From an uncultured Bacilli bacterium (GTDB taxonomy: Bacteria; Bacillota_I; Bacilli_A; RF39; UBA660): a stretch of 64,000 nucleotides of DNA. Shown piece after piece: positions 27,775-37,000 of this stretch. The position numbers and the translations under genes are program-made. The notes beneath the pieces are model-generated. The model saw nothing but the letters and a program-made list of their open reading frames with translations, did no database searches and was not told where the DNA came from. The stretch is taken from contig CAKOIM010000001.1 in the NCBI GenBank assembly GCA_934086815.1, positions 79,513 to 143,512 of the forward strand, in the 5' to 3' direction. Position 1 is the first letter of the stretch, and each line of letters begins with the position of its first letter.

Positions 27775-29294
27775 TGGATACATTTTTTAAGTTTTTATTT
27801 GAGTTCTTAGATCAATTCTTTAAAGGGTTTGAACTATTTTTTAAAGGTTTATTTAATGGAGTAACTGAAATATTTAATATTCCTGCCTATATTAAAGTAA
27901 TTAGATATTATCAAAGTGATTTAAAAGGACCTGAATGGATATTTGTGGCAATAGCTATATTAGGTGTAATAGTTTTACTAGTAGCAATTATTTTATTTGT
28001 TTATTTTATTTTAAGAAAGTATCTTAAGTTTAGAAAAACAATTGTTGAACAAGAATCTTTACTTGAAGAAGTAGCAACTCTAAATAATGAAGTAGCTAAT
28101 TTAATTCAAGAAAAACAAAATATACTTGCCATGAAAGTATCAAAACTTGGTCTTAAGCCAGGGGATAGTGATGTTGAGGATATTCCAGATGCAAATGAAG
28201 ATGTTATCGGTGAGGGTCAAAGGTTTCCTAAACTTGCAAGTGTTGATGAAGCCTTTGCAAAATACAAGATACAAAACTATAACAATACTTTTACATTAGA
28301 AGAATTAGTCGAGTATTTTAGAAATTTTGCTGCTTCTAAATTAAGACTTTATTATTCAACTGAAATGATTAGATTATTTATTTCAGCCTTAGCAAGTACT
28401 AAGTTAATTATTTTACAAGGTATTTCTGGTACAGGTAAAACTTCCTTAGCATATGCTTGGGGAAAGTTTTTAAATCATGATTCATGCGTAGCATCTGTTC
28501 AACCCTCATGGAGAGATAGAACTGAATTATTCGGATACTTTAATGAGTTTACCAAAAAGTTTAATGAAACCGAAGTATTAAGAGAATTATATCAAGCTGG
28601 ATTTACGGATGATGTATATACTGTAATTCTCGATGAAATGAATATTTCTCGTGTAGAATATTATTTTGCAGAAATGTTATCTATACTTGAAATGCCCAAT
28701 AAAGATGAGTGGATAATTGAACTTGTATCTAGTGCATGGAAAAGTGATCCAAAACATATAATCGGAGGTAAAATAAAAATTCCTGCGAATGTGTGGTACA
28801 TAGGAACGATTAATAACGATGACTCTACTTATATGGTAACAGATAAGGTATACGATAGAGCAATGCCAATTGATATTAATGATAAAGGAAAAGCTTTTGA
28901 ACCAATTGATACGGAAGCAATGAATTTAAATTATTCTTATTTAGATAATTTATTTCAAACGGCAATGGAACAAAATCAAATATCTAAAGAAACTTTAGAT
29001 AAAATTGAAGATATGGATAATTATGTAATTAAACATTTTAGAATTGCTTTTGGGAACAGAATTGTTGCCCATATGAAAAAGTTTGTGCCAGTATATGTGG
29101 CGTGTGGTGGCGATGAAATTTCTGGGGTAGATTATTTTATTGCCCGAAAAATTTTAAGAAAGTTTGAACAATTAAATGTTTCATACATTAGGGATGAAAT
29201 TGATGGATATGTAGATTATTTAAATAAAACATTTGGTAAAGATAAAATGAAAGAATGTATTGAATATTTACTTCGTTTAAAGAAATTAACATAA
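27774..29294 (+). CDS. Membrane-tethered McrB-like AAA+ ATPase
   Basis: A 506-aa protein. Residues 1-50 form an amphipathic/hydrophobic start, and a clear membrane helix (EWIFVAIAILGVIVLLVAII, about 58-82) is followed by a coiled coil (about 90-125). The AAA+ domain has Walker A LQGISGTGKTSLAY (about 215), Walker B TVILDEMNISRVEYYFAEML (about 283-302) and sensor VWYIGTINNDDSTYMVTDKV with YDRAMPIDI. The D-E-M-N...V-E-Y-Y-F-A-E block is the hallmark of McrB-family NTPases. Restriction McrB proteins are soluble and pair with the McrC nuclease; here there is a membrane anchor and a non-nuclease partner. Confidence 0.8.
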   Translation: MDTFFKFLFEFLDQFFKGFELFFKGLFNGVTEIFNIPAYIKVIRYYQSDLKGPEWIFVAIAILGVIVLLVAIILFVYFILRKYLKFRKTIVEQESLLEEVATLNNEVANLIQEKQNILAMKVSKLGLKPGDSDVEDIPDANEDVIGEGQRFPKLASVDEAFAKYKIQNYNNTFTLEELVEYFRNFAASKLRLYYSTEMIRLFISALASTKLIILQGISGTGKTSLAYAWGKFLNHDSCVASVQPSWRDRTELFGYFNEFTKKFNETEVLRELYQAGFTDDVYTVILDEMNISRVEYYFAEMLSILEMPNKDEWIIELVSSAWKSDPKHIIGGKIKIPANVWYIGTINNDDSTYMVTDKVYDRAMPIDINDKGKAFEPIDTEAMNLNYSYLDNLFQTAMEQNQISKETLDKIEDMDNYVIKHFRIAFGNRIVAHMKKFVPVYVACGGDEISGVDYFIARKILRKFEQLNVSYIRDEIDGYVDYLNKTFGKDKMKECIEYLLRLKKLT

Positions 29295-29304
29295 GGAGGT
29301 ATAC

Positions 29305-30405
29305 ATGGAAATATTTGATTTATATCAAAAAAATGATGAAGTTGAGTTTGAACATTTTAATAAAAAATTAGACTCGCGTTTGCATGTATATAAAGACTAT
29401 GAAAAGGTTGAATACGACTTTGAATGGTTAGATATTATGGAAGAAACAATAAGGTATTTAGATAATATCTTAAGAAATCCAAATAAGTTTATTATTAATG
29501 AGGAAGATGTAATTAAAATTGAACTTGCAAAGCGAGTTACAGTTGAAAGTATTAAACATTTATCAAGAAATACTAATTTAATTCAAGATTATAATAAAAA
29601 AACTGGTGATGTTAGACCTTCAAAAATACTTAATATTTCAAAGGAAGAAAGTTTTGAAACATATGAAAATAAGTTTATTTATTCTTTAATACAAAATATG
29701 AAGTTTTATATTGAAAGAAAGAAAAATAATATGCAAGCCGGAGGGTCTTATAAAAACGATAAAAAGTTAGAATATAGTGCATCTACTTCGATGGGTAAAG
29801 AAAAAGTTGATATGAATTTTACTATTAATTCGAAAATACAAGATAATAAAAATAAAGATATGGAAATAATTAATAAAAGAATTGAAGATTTAGAGTTACA
29901 TATTAAAGACTTGTGTACTTCGGATGTCTATAAAGCAATAGATAAAAAACATATCTCTTTAGTTACGTCTCCGATTAAAAAAACTAATGTTATAATTAAA
30001 AATGTTAACTTTCAATATGCTTTAAGATTATGGAATTATATGCAAGATCATACGGATGATGATGTTAAGAATGAAAAAAATAAAAAGGATTATTATGATA
30101 ATGATACTTTAAAGAAAATGGCTGATGAAACATTTTTAATTAATTATTTAATATCGAAAACTCTAGATGAAGATGAATCACAAGATGTAATAGAAAAAGA
30201 AGAATTAAGTAAAAAGGTAGTTAATAATATGCTTGAGAATCTACTTAGTTTTAACAATATTCCTTTAGAAGAATTACAAAATTTAATCAAAGATCAATAT
30301 GAAGTTGTTAAGTATAAGGAAGTTGTTTCAGATAAATATATTGAGAATTTATTTAAAAGTAATATTTCTAAATACTTAGAAAGCATTGATAAAATAAAAA
30401 TATAA
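29305..30405 (+). CDS. DUF2357-like partner of the McrB-type ATPase, without nuclease domain
   Basis: A 366-aa soluble protein. The block SKILNISKEESFETYENKFI followed by YSLIQNMKFYI (about 112-140) matches the F-x-T-Y-E-N-R-F phrase of DUF2357, the N-terminal domain of McrC-like proteins encoded next to McrB-like ATPases. The nuclease domain expected afterwards (D...E-x-K) is not visible; the rest is helical and charged. It follows the ATPase by ten bases with GGAGG. It probably controls the ATPase or links it to a substrate. Confidence 0.6.
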   Translation: MEIFDLYQKNDEVEFEHFNKKLDSRLHVYKDYEKVEYDFEWLDIMEETIRYLDNILRNPNKFIINEEDVIKIELAKRVTVESIKHLSRNTNLIQDYNKKTGDVRPSKILNISKEESFETYENKFIYSLIQNMKFYIERKKNNMQAGGSYKNDKKLEYSASTSMGKEKVDMNFTINSKIQDNKNKDMEIINKRIEDLELHIKDLCTSDVYKAIDKKHISLVTSPIKKTNVIIKNVNFQYALRLWNYMQDHTDDDVKNEKNKKDYYDNDTLKKMADETFLINYLISKTLDEDESQDVIEKEELSKKVVNNMLENLLSFNNIPLEELQNLIKDQYEVVKYKEVVSDKYIENLFKSNISKYLESIDKIKI

Positions 30406-30418
30406 GGACAGTGAAAAG

Positions 30419-30994
30419 ATGAAAAATAAAAATATAGTAAAAATAATATTAGGGATAATAAAAAGTATTGCAACATTTTTTATTGTATGTGTTTTTAGTA
30501 TAATATTTTTACAAAGAGTTAGTAATAATTCAATTAATTTAGCTGGTTTTAGTATTTATACTGTTGTAACTGAAAGTATGTATCCTAAATATAAAGTTTA
30601 TGATATGATTTTAGTAAAAAGTGTTGATACTAAAAGTATAAATGTTCATGATGATGTTGTATATAAAGGAGAAAAGTCTGATTTTCAAGGTAAAATAGTT
30701 ACACATAGAGTGGAAAAAATTGATAATAATAATGGTGTTTTAACCTTTACTACGAAGGGGATTAATAATGATATTGAAGACCCTTTAGTAAATGAAAATC
30801 AAATTATGGGAAAAGTTGTTCATAAGCTTGTATTATTAAGTTTAATTAGTAAAGTTATAAATAATACATATGGATTTTATTTTTTAATATTTGTACCTTT
30901 AGTAATTGTAGTATTTTTAGAAGTTATGGAAACAATTGAAGAAAAAAAGAAATTAAAAAAGGTTTTAGAAAATGAAAAAGAAGAAGGAGAATAA
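30419..30994 (+). CDS. sipW: SipW-type signal peptidase I (catalytic)
   Basis: A 191-aa membrane protein. N-terminal membrane helix (about 20-40), catalytic Ser in VVTESMYPKYKVYDMILVKS (about 55), His in KIVTHRVEKI (about 98) and the TTKGINNDIEDP box (about 118). The Ser-His dyad, in place of Ser-Lys, is typical of the SipW/archaeal-type family that processes TasA-like fibre subunits. A second membrane helix lies near residue 155. The P-T after S-M is replaced by Y-P-K. It precedes an exported protein gene by overlap (22 bases), a likely substrate. Confidence 0.85.
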   Translation: MKNKNIVKIILGIIKSIATFFIVCVFSIIFLQRVSNNSINLAGFSIYTVVTESMYPKYKVYDMILVKSVDTKSINVHDDVVYKGEKSDFQGKIVTHRVEKIDNNNGVLTFTTKGINNDIEDPLVNENQIMGKVVHKLVLLSLISKVINNTYGFYFLIFVPLVIVVFLEVMETIEEKKKLKKVLENEKEEGE

Positions 30995-31595
30995 CTTATT
31001 AATATTTATTAAAATAATAAGAAAAAGAGTTAAGCTTAGTACTTTAATAATGCTTATCATTACATTTTCTTCTTCTACTTTTGCATGGTTTATATATGCT
31101 ACTAAAGTTGATAGTGGTATAACTGCTCACGTTAAAGCTTGGAATGTCTTATTTGAAGTAGGCGAAGATGAAATTGTTGAAAATATGCATTTTGATGTTT
31201 CTGATATTTATCCCGGTATGATGACTTATACTGATAATGTATCTGTTAAAAATAAAGGTGAAACTAAAGCAGAATTATCTTATGAAATAGTTTCTTATAC
31301 TATTTTTGGAGTTAAGTACGAAGTAGGGAATAACGGAGTTTTATCTAGTGAAGATTTAAAACAAAGTTTGTTAAATGACTACCCATTTAAAACAGCTATT
31401 TCTCTATCTAATAATATTATTAGTCCAAATTCAAGTGAATCATTTTCTTTAGTTGTATCGTGGGCTTATGAATCTGGGGATGATGATAAAGATACTTTAT
31501 GGGGAATAAAAGCTTATGATTTTCATGAGCTTTACCCTGATTTACCAAGTATTTCTATAGAATTAAAAGTTACTGCGACTCAAAAAAATAACTAA
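30972..31595 (+). CDS. Exported TasA/CalY-like subunit
   Basis: A 207-aa protein. The signal peptide ends ITFSSSTFAWFIYATKV, the S-T-x-A-W-F cleavage style shared with the 329- and 352-aa proteins at 33024 and 45389. The mature part (about 175 aa) begins with beta strands (TAHVKAWNVLFEVGEDEI) and contains N-x-G-x-T-K-A-E-L-S-Y, as in camelysin/TasA jelly-roll proteins. It overlaps the sipW gene directly upstream. A bidirectional terminator follows. It is probably a fibre or matrix subunit. Confidence 0.65.
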   Translation: MKKKKENNLLIFIKIIRKRVKLSTLIMLIITFSSSTFAWFIYATKVDSGITAHVKAWNVLFEVGEDEIVENMHFDVSDIYPGMMTYTDNVSVKNKGETKAELSYEIVSYTIFGVKYEVGNNGVLSSEDLKQSLLNDYPFKTAISLSNNIISPNSSESFSLVVSWAYESGDDDKDTLWGIKAYDFHELYPDLPSISIELKVTATQKNN

Positions 31596-31617
31596 AAAAA
31601 TGCCAAAAGGCATTTTT
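31596..31617. terminator. Bidirectional terminator between convergent surface genes
   Basis: AAAAATGCC-AAAA-GGCATTTTT, a perfect 9-bp stem with T-runs in both directions. Confidence 0.9.
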
Positions 31618-31619
31618 AA

Positions 31620-32207
31620 TTAATTTGGTATTTGTATAAATTGAATATTTAACTTTAATTTAGCTTGTTCATTGCTAAAGGAAGCATTTGTGTCTTCTTC
31701 GTTTGTCATTTTACTATTATTTGAATCATCCCATTTTACATAAAGACGAATATTCGTTAAATTAATGTTATCTTTTTTATAAATGTTATCAGTAATATTT
31801 TCGCCATTGTTAATTGCAATGTTTTCACTACCATTAACTGAGTAACTCGTTACAATTAAATCAGAAACTGAACTAGTTGCATCTACATTTGGTGTTATAG
31901 TATATGAAAATGATACATCAACTTGCGAAGAATCAATAATTAAATCAATGTAACCCTCACTTGTCGGAGCAATTACTCCGGCTTTTATATGTTCTGTTCC
32001 AAGAAAAGTGGGAGTAAGTAAAGCACTTGTGCTTGAGTTGTTTCTTACATCTTGATTATTTACTAATATATGCCATCTAGCAACAGAAATATTGGTTTTC
32101 CCATCTAAATTAGTATTGTACTTTGCATAAGTTTCATTAATTGTAGAAAAACAAAAAAACAAAGATATAATTGCTATTAACAAGGTCATTTTTCGAACTA
32201 TATTCAT
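31620..32207 (-). CDS. Exported TasA-like subunit, opposite strand
   Basis: A 195-aa protein with a signal peptide (MTLLIAIISLFFCFSTINET then YAKYNTNL), cleaved probably after Y-A. The mature part runs ISVARWHILVNNQDVR, GVIAPTSEGYIDLIIDSSQV, then a strand-rich end. The same layout (K-F-N-L-L-V-N-N, then K-I-A-P-G-V-S-G-Y-F-E-L-V-L-D) is found in the 195-aa protein at 43658, so these are paralogues. It is the only minus-strand gene between 25 and 46 kb. Confidence 0.7.
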   Translation of the reverse strand: MNIVRKMTLLIAIISLFFCFSTINETYAKYNTNLDGKTNISVARWHILVNNQDVRNNSSTSALLTPTFLGTEHIKAGVIAPTSEGYIDLIIDSSQVDVSFSYTITPNVDATSSVSDLIVTSYSVNGSENIAINNGENITDNIYKKDNINLTNIRLYVKWDDSNNSKMTNEEDTNASFSNEQAKLKLNIQFIQIPN

Positions 32208-32329
32208 TTATCATCACCTTATCTTCAAAAAATTATATCATAAAAAAGTGTCTAGTACAATGTATAATGTTTAAAATTCGTTGAACACCTAAATTCATTT
32301 ATGTTATCCTTAGATTAAGGAGTAGTATT

Positions 32330-33031
32330 ATGGCTAGGGAAGTAATTGTAACAGCAGATGCAATCAAAAGAAGAAAAAAAATGTTTTTGAAAACGAAAAT
32401 TATAATTGGTTTATTACTAATTATATTTTTACTTATATTTGCAATTTTAGGAATAGTTTTTAATGTAAATAAGTTTACAATTACTTTATCTGATAAACTA
32501 CAAAATGAAAAAGGTATAATATTATATTCTGATATAAATAATAAAAGTCATCAAAGAAAATTATTTGCAAATGCACTTAATGATATGGATAACATTACAT
32601 ATGATTGGATTCCTAAAAATGTTCATACTTCATCTACCGGAGGAAGCCACAATGGTGATAATTACATTGCTTATACTTTTTATGTTGAAAATGAAGGAGA
32701 ATCTAGTGTTAATTATTGGTATTCTATAATTATTGATGATGTTATAAAAAGAGTTGATGAGGCTGTTCGGGTAATTGTATTTTTAAACGATGAAGAAAAA
32801 GTATATGCAAAAATTAATAAAGATACAGCTAAGGCTGAAAAAGATACGGAAGCCTTTTATAAAGATGATGTCGTAGTTTTAAAATCTCGAAATGATTTTA
32901 AAGTCGGAGATATTGATAAATTTACCATTGTTATTTATCTTGAGGGAGAAGATCCGGATTGTTTAAATGATATAATTGGTGGCGAAATAAAAATGCACAT
33001 GGAGATAAGAGAGGAGCATTTAAATGAATAA
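32330..33031 (+). CDS. Membrane-anchored extracellular protein of the TasA locus
   Basis: A 233-aa protein. A basic cytoplasmic start (VTADAIKRRKKMFLKTKI) is followed by one membrane helix (about 24-48, IIIGLLLIIFLLIFAILGIV). The extracellular part is beta-rich (YIAYTFYVENEGESSVNYWY about 120) and ends in an acidic strand (FTIVIYLEGEDPDCLNDIIG). The phrase L-E-G-E-D-P-D-C resembles the E-G-Q-D-V-D-C-E of the two larger TasA-like proteins, so a related fold is likely although it stays membrane-bound. It overlaps the next gene by eight bases. Confidence 0.6.
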   Translation: MAREVIVTADAIKRRKKMFLKTKIIIGLLLIIFLLIFAILGIVFNVNKFTITLSDKLQNEKGIILYSDINNKSHQRKLFANALNDMDNITYDWIPKNVHTSSTGGSHNGDNYIAYTFYVENEGESSVNYWYSIIIDDVIKRVDEAVRVIVFLNDEEKVYAKINKDTAKAEKDTEAFYKDDVVVLKSRNDFKVGDIDKFTIVIYLEGEDPDCLNDIIGGEIKMHMEIREEHLNE

Positions 33032-34013
33032 AAAACATAAAAAACAACAAAAAGAATTGAAAAAAATATCTTTGTTATTACTTATTTTATTTACGGGTGT
33101 CTTTTTAGCTAGTTCAACTTATGCTTGGTTTACTGTAAATCGAATTGCATATGTTGATTCTCTTCAAGTTCGCGTTGAAGCAGAAGGGGGAATGGAAATT
33201 TCTAGTGATGCCAAAACTTTTAAATCATATATAACAAGTGAAGATTTAATCGAAGCTGCAAATACTTATAAATCTAGTATAAATCAACTCCCCTTAAAAT
33301 TAGAACCGGTTTCTACGGCCGGAGGGCTTGAAAATGGTAAATTAATGTTGTATTATGGTAGTGTTACAAATAATATTAAGGGTGATTACGTATTAAATGC
33401 AACTCGTGAAATTGAAAAACGTAATAATAATGATGGAATGTTCATAGCTTTTGATATTTTCTTAAAAAGTAACAGAGATACTAAATTATATTTAACACCA
33501 GAATCTGGGGCTAGATATATTGGCGATAAAATACCGGGGATACAAAACGCAACGAGAATTGCCTTTATAGTTTTAGGAAATACGGTATCTAATGCAAGTC
33601 CTGAATTTATTCAAAATTTAAATAATGCAACACCAAATGATGTATATATATGGGAACCTAATTATGATGTTCATAATGATTATGGTATTAAACATGCCCA
33701 AGACGTGTATGGAATTACCGTTGGTAAAGAAAATAATCAACCAGTTTTATATGATGGAATTTCTGGTGAACTAAAAAACATTTTTGTTGATAAAGCAAAT
33801 CAAGCTTACTATCCAAATTATTTTAAAAGAGTTAATGTTAATTATTTAACACCTGCTAATTTCATTAATAATAAAGAAATATTTTCTATTAATAGTGGTA
33901 TTACCAAAATAAGAATATATGCTTGGCTTGAAGGACAAGATGTTGATTGCGAAAATAATTCTGCGGTTGGCAATCTAGATTTTAAATTTCAATTTAGTGT
34001 AAATCCATCATAA
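33024..34013 (+). CDS. TasA/CalY-like exported protein, paralogue 1
   Basis: A 329-aa protein with signal peptide LLLLILFTGVFLASSTYAWF and mature start at or near W-F-T-V-N. Blocks shared with the protein at 45389: L-E-P-V-S-T, M-Y/L-Y-Y-G-S/T-V, F-D-I/L-F-x-K, W-E-P-N-Y-D-V/I-H, and the end KIRIYAWLEGQDVDCENNSA. The strand-rich mature domain fits the camelysin/TasA jelly roll, larger than the 200-260 aa usual for TasA. It is the likely substrate of the local SipW enzymes. It directly precedes the giant repeat protein. Confidence 0.72.
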   Translation: MNKKHKKQQKELKKISLLLLILFTGVFLASSTYAWFTVNRIAYVDSLQVRVEAEGGMEISSDAKTFKSYITSEDLIEAANTYKSSINQLPLKLEPVSTAGGLENGKLMLYYGSVTNNIKGDYVLNATREIEKRNNNDGMFIAFDIFLKSNRDTKLYLTPESGARYIGDKIPGIQNATRIAFIVLGNTVSNASPEFIQNLNNATPNDVYIWEPNYDVHNDYGIKHAQDVYGITVGKENNQPVLYDGISGELKNIFVDKANQAYYPNYFKRVNVNYLTPANFINNKEIFSINSGITKIRIYAWLEGQDVDCENNSAVGNLDFKFQFSVNPS

Positions 34014-34027
34014 TGAAGGAGTTTTAT

Positions 34028-37000
34028 ATGAAAGTAAAAATATTTCAAAACAAAAATATCAAATTACATTTAGTTTTAATAAGTATATGTATTGTATATT
34101 TATGTTTTAACATTTTTACTTTCTTTTTTACTTTTGGAGAAGATATAACTAGAATAAGTTCTAATACTATTTCTTCTGGAAGAAGTGGAGTAACTGATAA
34201 TGTTGTTACCGTAGATAATGAAGAATCTGACTATTATTATTACATGGGACAAAACTATACAGATTCAGATGGAACTATGCCTACGAAAACAAATAAAAAT
34301 ATATATAATGATTCAAACTTAATAAAAGCAAAAATTACATATTTAAGTGATGATATAAATTCTAATTTTAAGGGGTATGTTTCAAATACGGAATTACAAG
34401 ATACCTATGTTTATTATAATGTTTATCCTATAAAAGATGGGTATGTAACTATTGAACTTATTGATAATCCTTTTGTTAATCGACCAAATGATAAAGGATT
34501 TAATGGATGGACAACCAATTATCAAGGGGCAAAAATTGTATATGACGATACATATTATACAAGATATGTAAAAGTACCCGTATACACGGATGTTACAGAA
34601 ATAGATATTACACTTCATGCTAGTTGGCTTGATGCTAATGTTGAGAATATAACTAATTCTTGGAGCAATATAAATAAGTTCGATTCAAAAGTTATGAAAA
34701 AAGTAAGTGCAACATATACGGAAGTTGTTTATGGTGACTTTAATATGGTGGGGTATTATAAACCTGTAAAAATTCAAAACTGGGGTAGTTGCCGAGGATA
34801 TTATAATCAAAATGGAAGATATCAAAATGGCTGGTGTACATGTCGTAATTATGATGGATGTACTTATTATGATTACATAGAAAATGAAAACTATCAAGAA
34901 GGTGAGGTATATTATAAATTAGTAAATAATAATATGACTTTGGTAGATCCTTCTACATTAAATAGACCAATAATATCTTCGGAAGAAAAAGTTAATTCTA
35001 ATATTAATAGTGATGCTAATATGGCAGCATATTATAAAAAGGTAACTATTTCACGTTATGCTAGTATTGAGGGTTTATATAATGAAAATGGCGTTTTACA
35101 AACAGGGACGTGTAATTCATCTAGTGGGTGCGTTTTATATGAACTTATACAATATTATGATAACCAAGGTAATGAAAATAAGTATCAGGAAGCAAATGAA
35201 TATTATTATTTGCCTACAAGAGATACAAATATTGCTGTATTAAAAAACTCTATTTCTAGTCGATGGTCAAGTGTTAATAAACCTTTTACTGTAACAAGTT
35301 TGCATAATGGAGTTGATTATAGAACTAATGCTACATGGAGCTTAAGAACAGGAGCATGGAGTGGCATAAGTGTGCAGGCTTATAATGATTTAACAATAGA
35401 AAATGTTAAAATTAATTATGGGAGTTCTCTAACTAATTCTAAATCTGATACGCCAGGAGATAGTGATTCTATAGGTAGTTTTTACGGTAATTGGCATAAT
35501 GTAAAGCTAGGGCGAGGAATTGTTCAAAATGGATCTAGTGCATCGTTTGATTCAATATTGGGTGGTTCTAATTCTACAACTGGCTCAAGAATTAATGAAA
35601 CAAAATATAAATTTATAGTAGAATCTGGATTTTATAATAGTATTTCTTTAACTAATGGGGGAATAAACCAAAATTCATCAAGTTATATTAAAGCTAAAGG
35701 AGTTTATGGAAATGATTATGATAAAGTTTTAAAAAATAATGATAACTTTGTAGTTTCATATGCTGCTAGTGGTTCATGGGGTGGTGTTTATTATACAATT
35801 GATCCGGTCGATATTGGTTTTGATTTAACTGTTAAAAGTGGTACATATGGAAAAAATAAATATGATGCATATGCAGGAATTTATATAGGTGGCCGTGGAT
35901 GGGGAACCCATTACACATCAAGAAGAGTTAAATATGAAGGTGGATATACTTATAATTTAATTGGTGGTCCTATTACAGGATCAAATAGAAGCAATTATAA
36001 TGATTCTTACATGTATATAACAGGTGGCGAAATTGACATGGTTATTGGTGGCGCAGGTCAAACAGCTACATATGGAAATCGTATTATTCAAATGACTGGG
36101 GGAATGATAAACTATAGTATATTTGGTGGATCAAATGGTTATGAATCTGGTAATGGTGATGGTACGGTTAATGGTGGTTCTTATATTTACGTTGGTGGAA
36201 AATCTATAGTTGGAAAAAGTGAATATGTTAATAATAAGCAGGAATTATATGGAGCTACCGCAGGTAATGTTTTTGGTATTGGAAATGGAAACAGTTCATA
36301 TGATACGATTGGTTCAAGTGATTCATCCGTCATAGTAATAAATGATGAAGCTCAGATAAACAATGATGTTTATGGTGGTGGTAATTTTTCATCAGTTGGT
36401 GTTAGTAGTACTAAATCATCAACTACAACAGATATAGAAGTTTTAGGTGGTACAATCTATGGTTCTTTATATGGGGGTGGGAATAAAAACGGAAGTGGTT
36501 CATCAAATAAAAATGCAACTATTACAATTAATATGTATGCTGGTGATATTTATGGTGGTTTATATGGTGGGGCCAATAAAAAAGGAACAATTTATGGAAC
36601 TTCAAACATAAATGTATATGGAGGAACAATTCATACATCTATTTATGGCGGAGGTCTTGGTGGATACTTAGATTCATCTTCTCCAGGTACGTATGTAGGT
36701 AAAGATGTCAATATAGTTGTGGGAAGTGATGACTTCGATACTATTCCCGTTATTAATTCTATTTATGGAGGAAGTTCTTTTGGTTCTGTAAATGGAACAT
36801 CAAGTAATGTAACAGGAACAAACTATAATACGAAAGTTACAATTAATAAAGGCAAAATTAATAATGTGTTTGGTGGGGGTGAAGGTAGTGATACATACAC
36901 TCCGAATGTTTATGGAAATACATTAGTTACTATAAATAATGGGGAAATAACAAATGTATTCGGAGCTAATGATGCATCTGGTATGCCAAGTAAGTCGGTA

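Noticed and set aside
27774..30405. Plain McrBC-type restriction system
   Set aside because: No nuclease motif in the partner, a membrane helix on the ATPase and an operon with signal peptidase and exported subunits argue against DNA restriction as the main role; kept only as an alternative.
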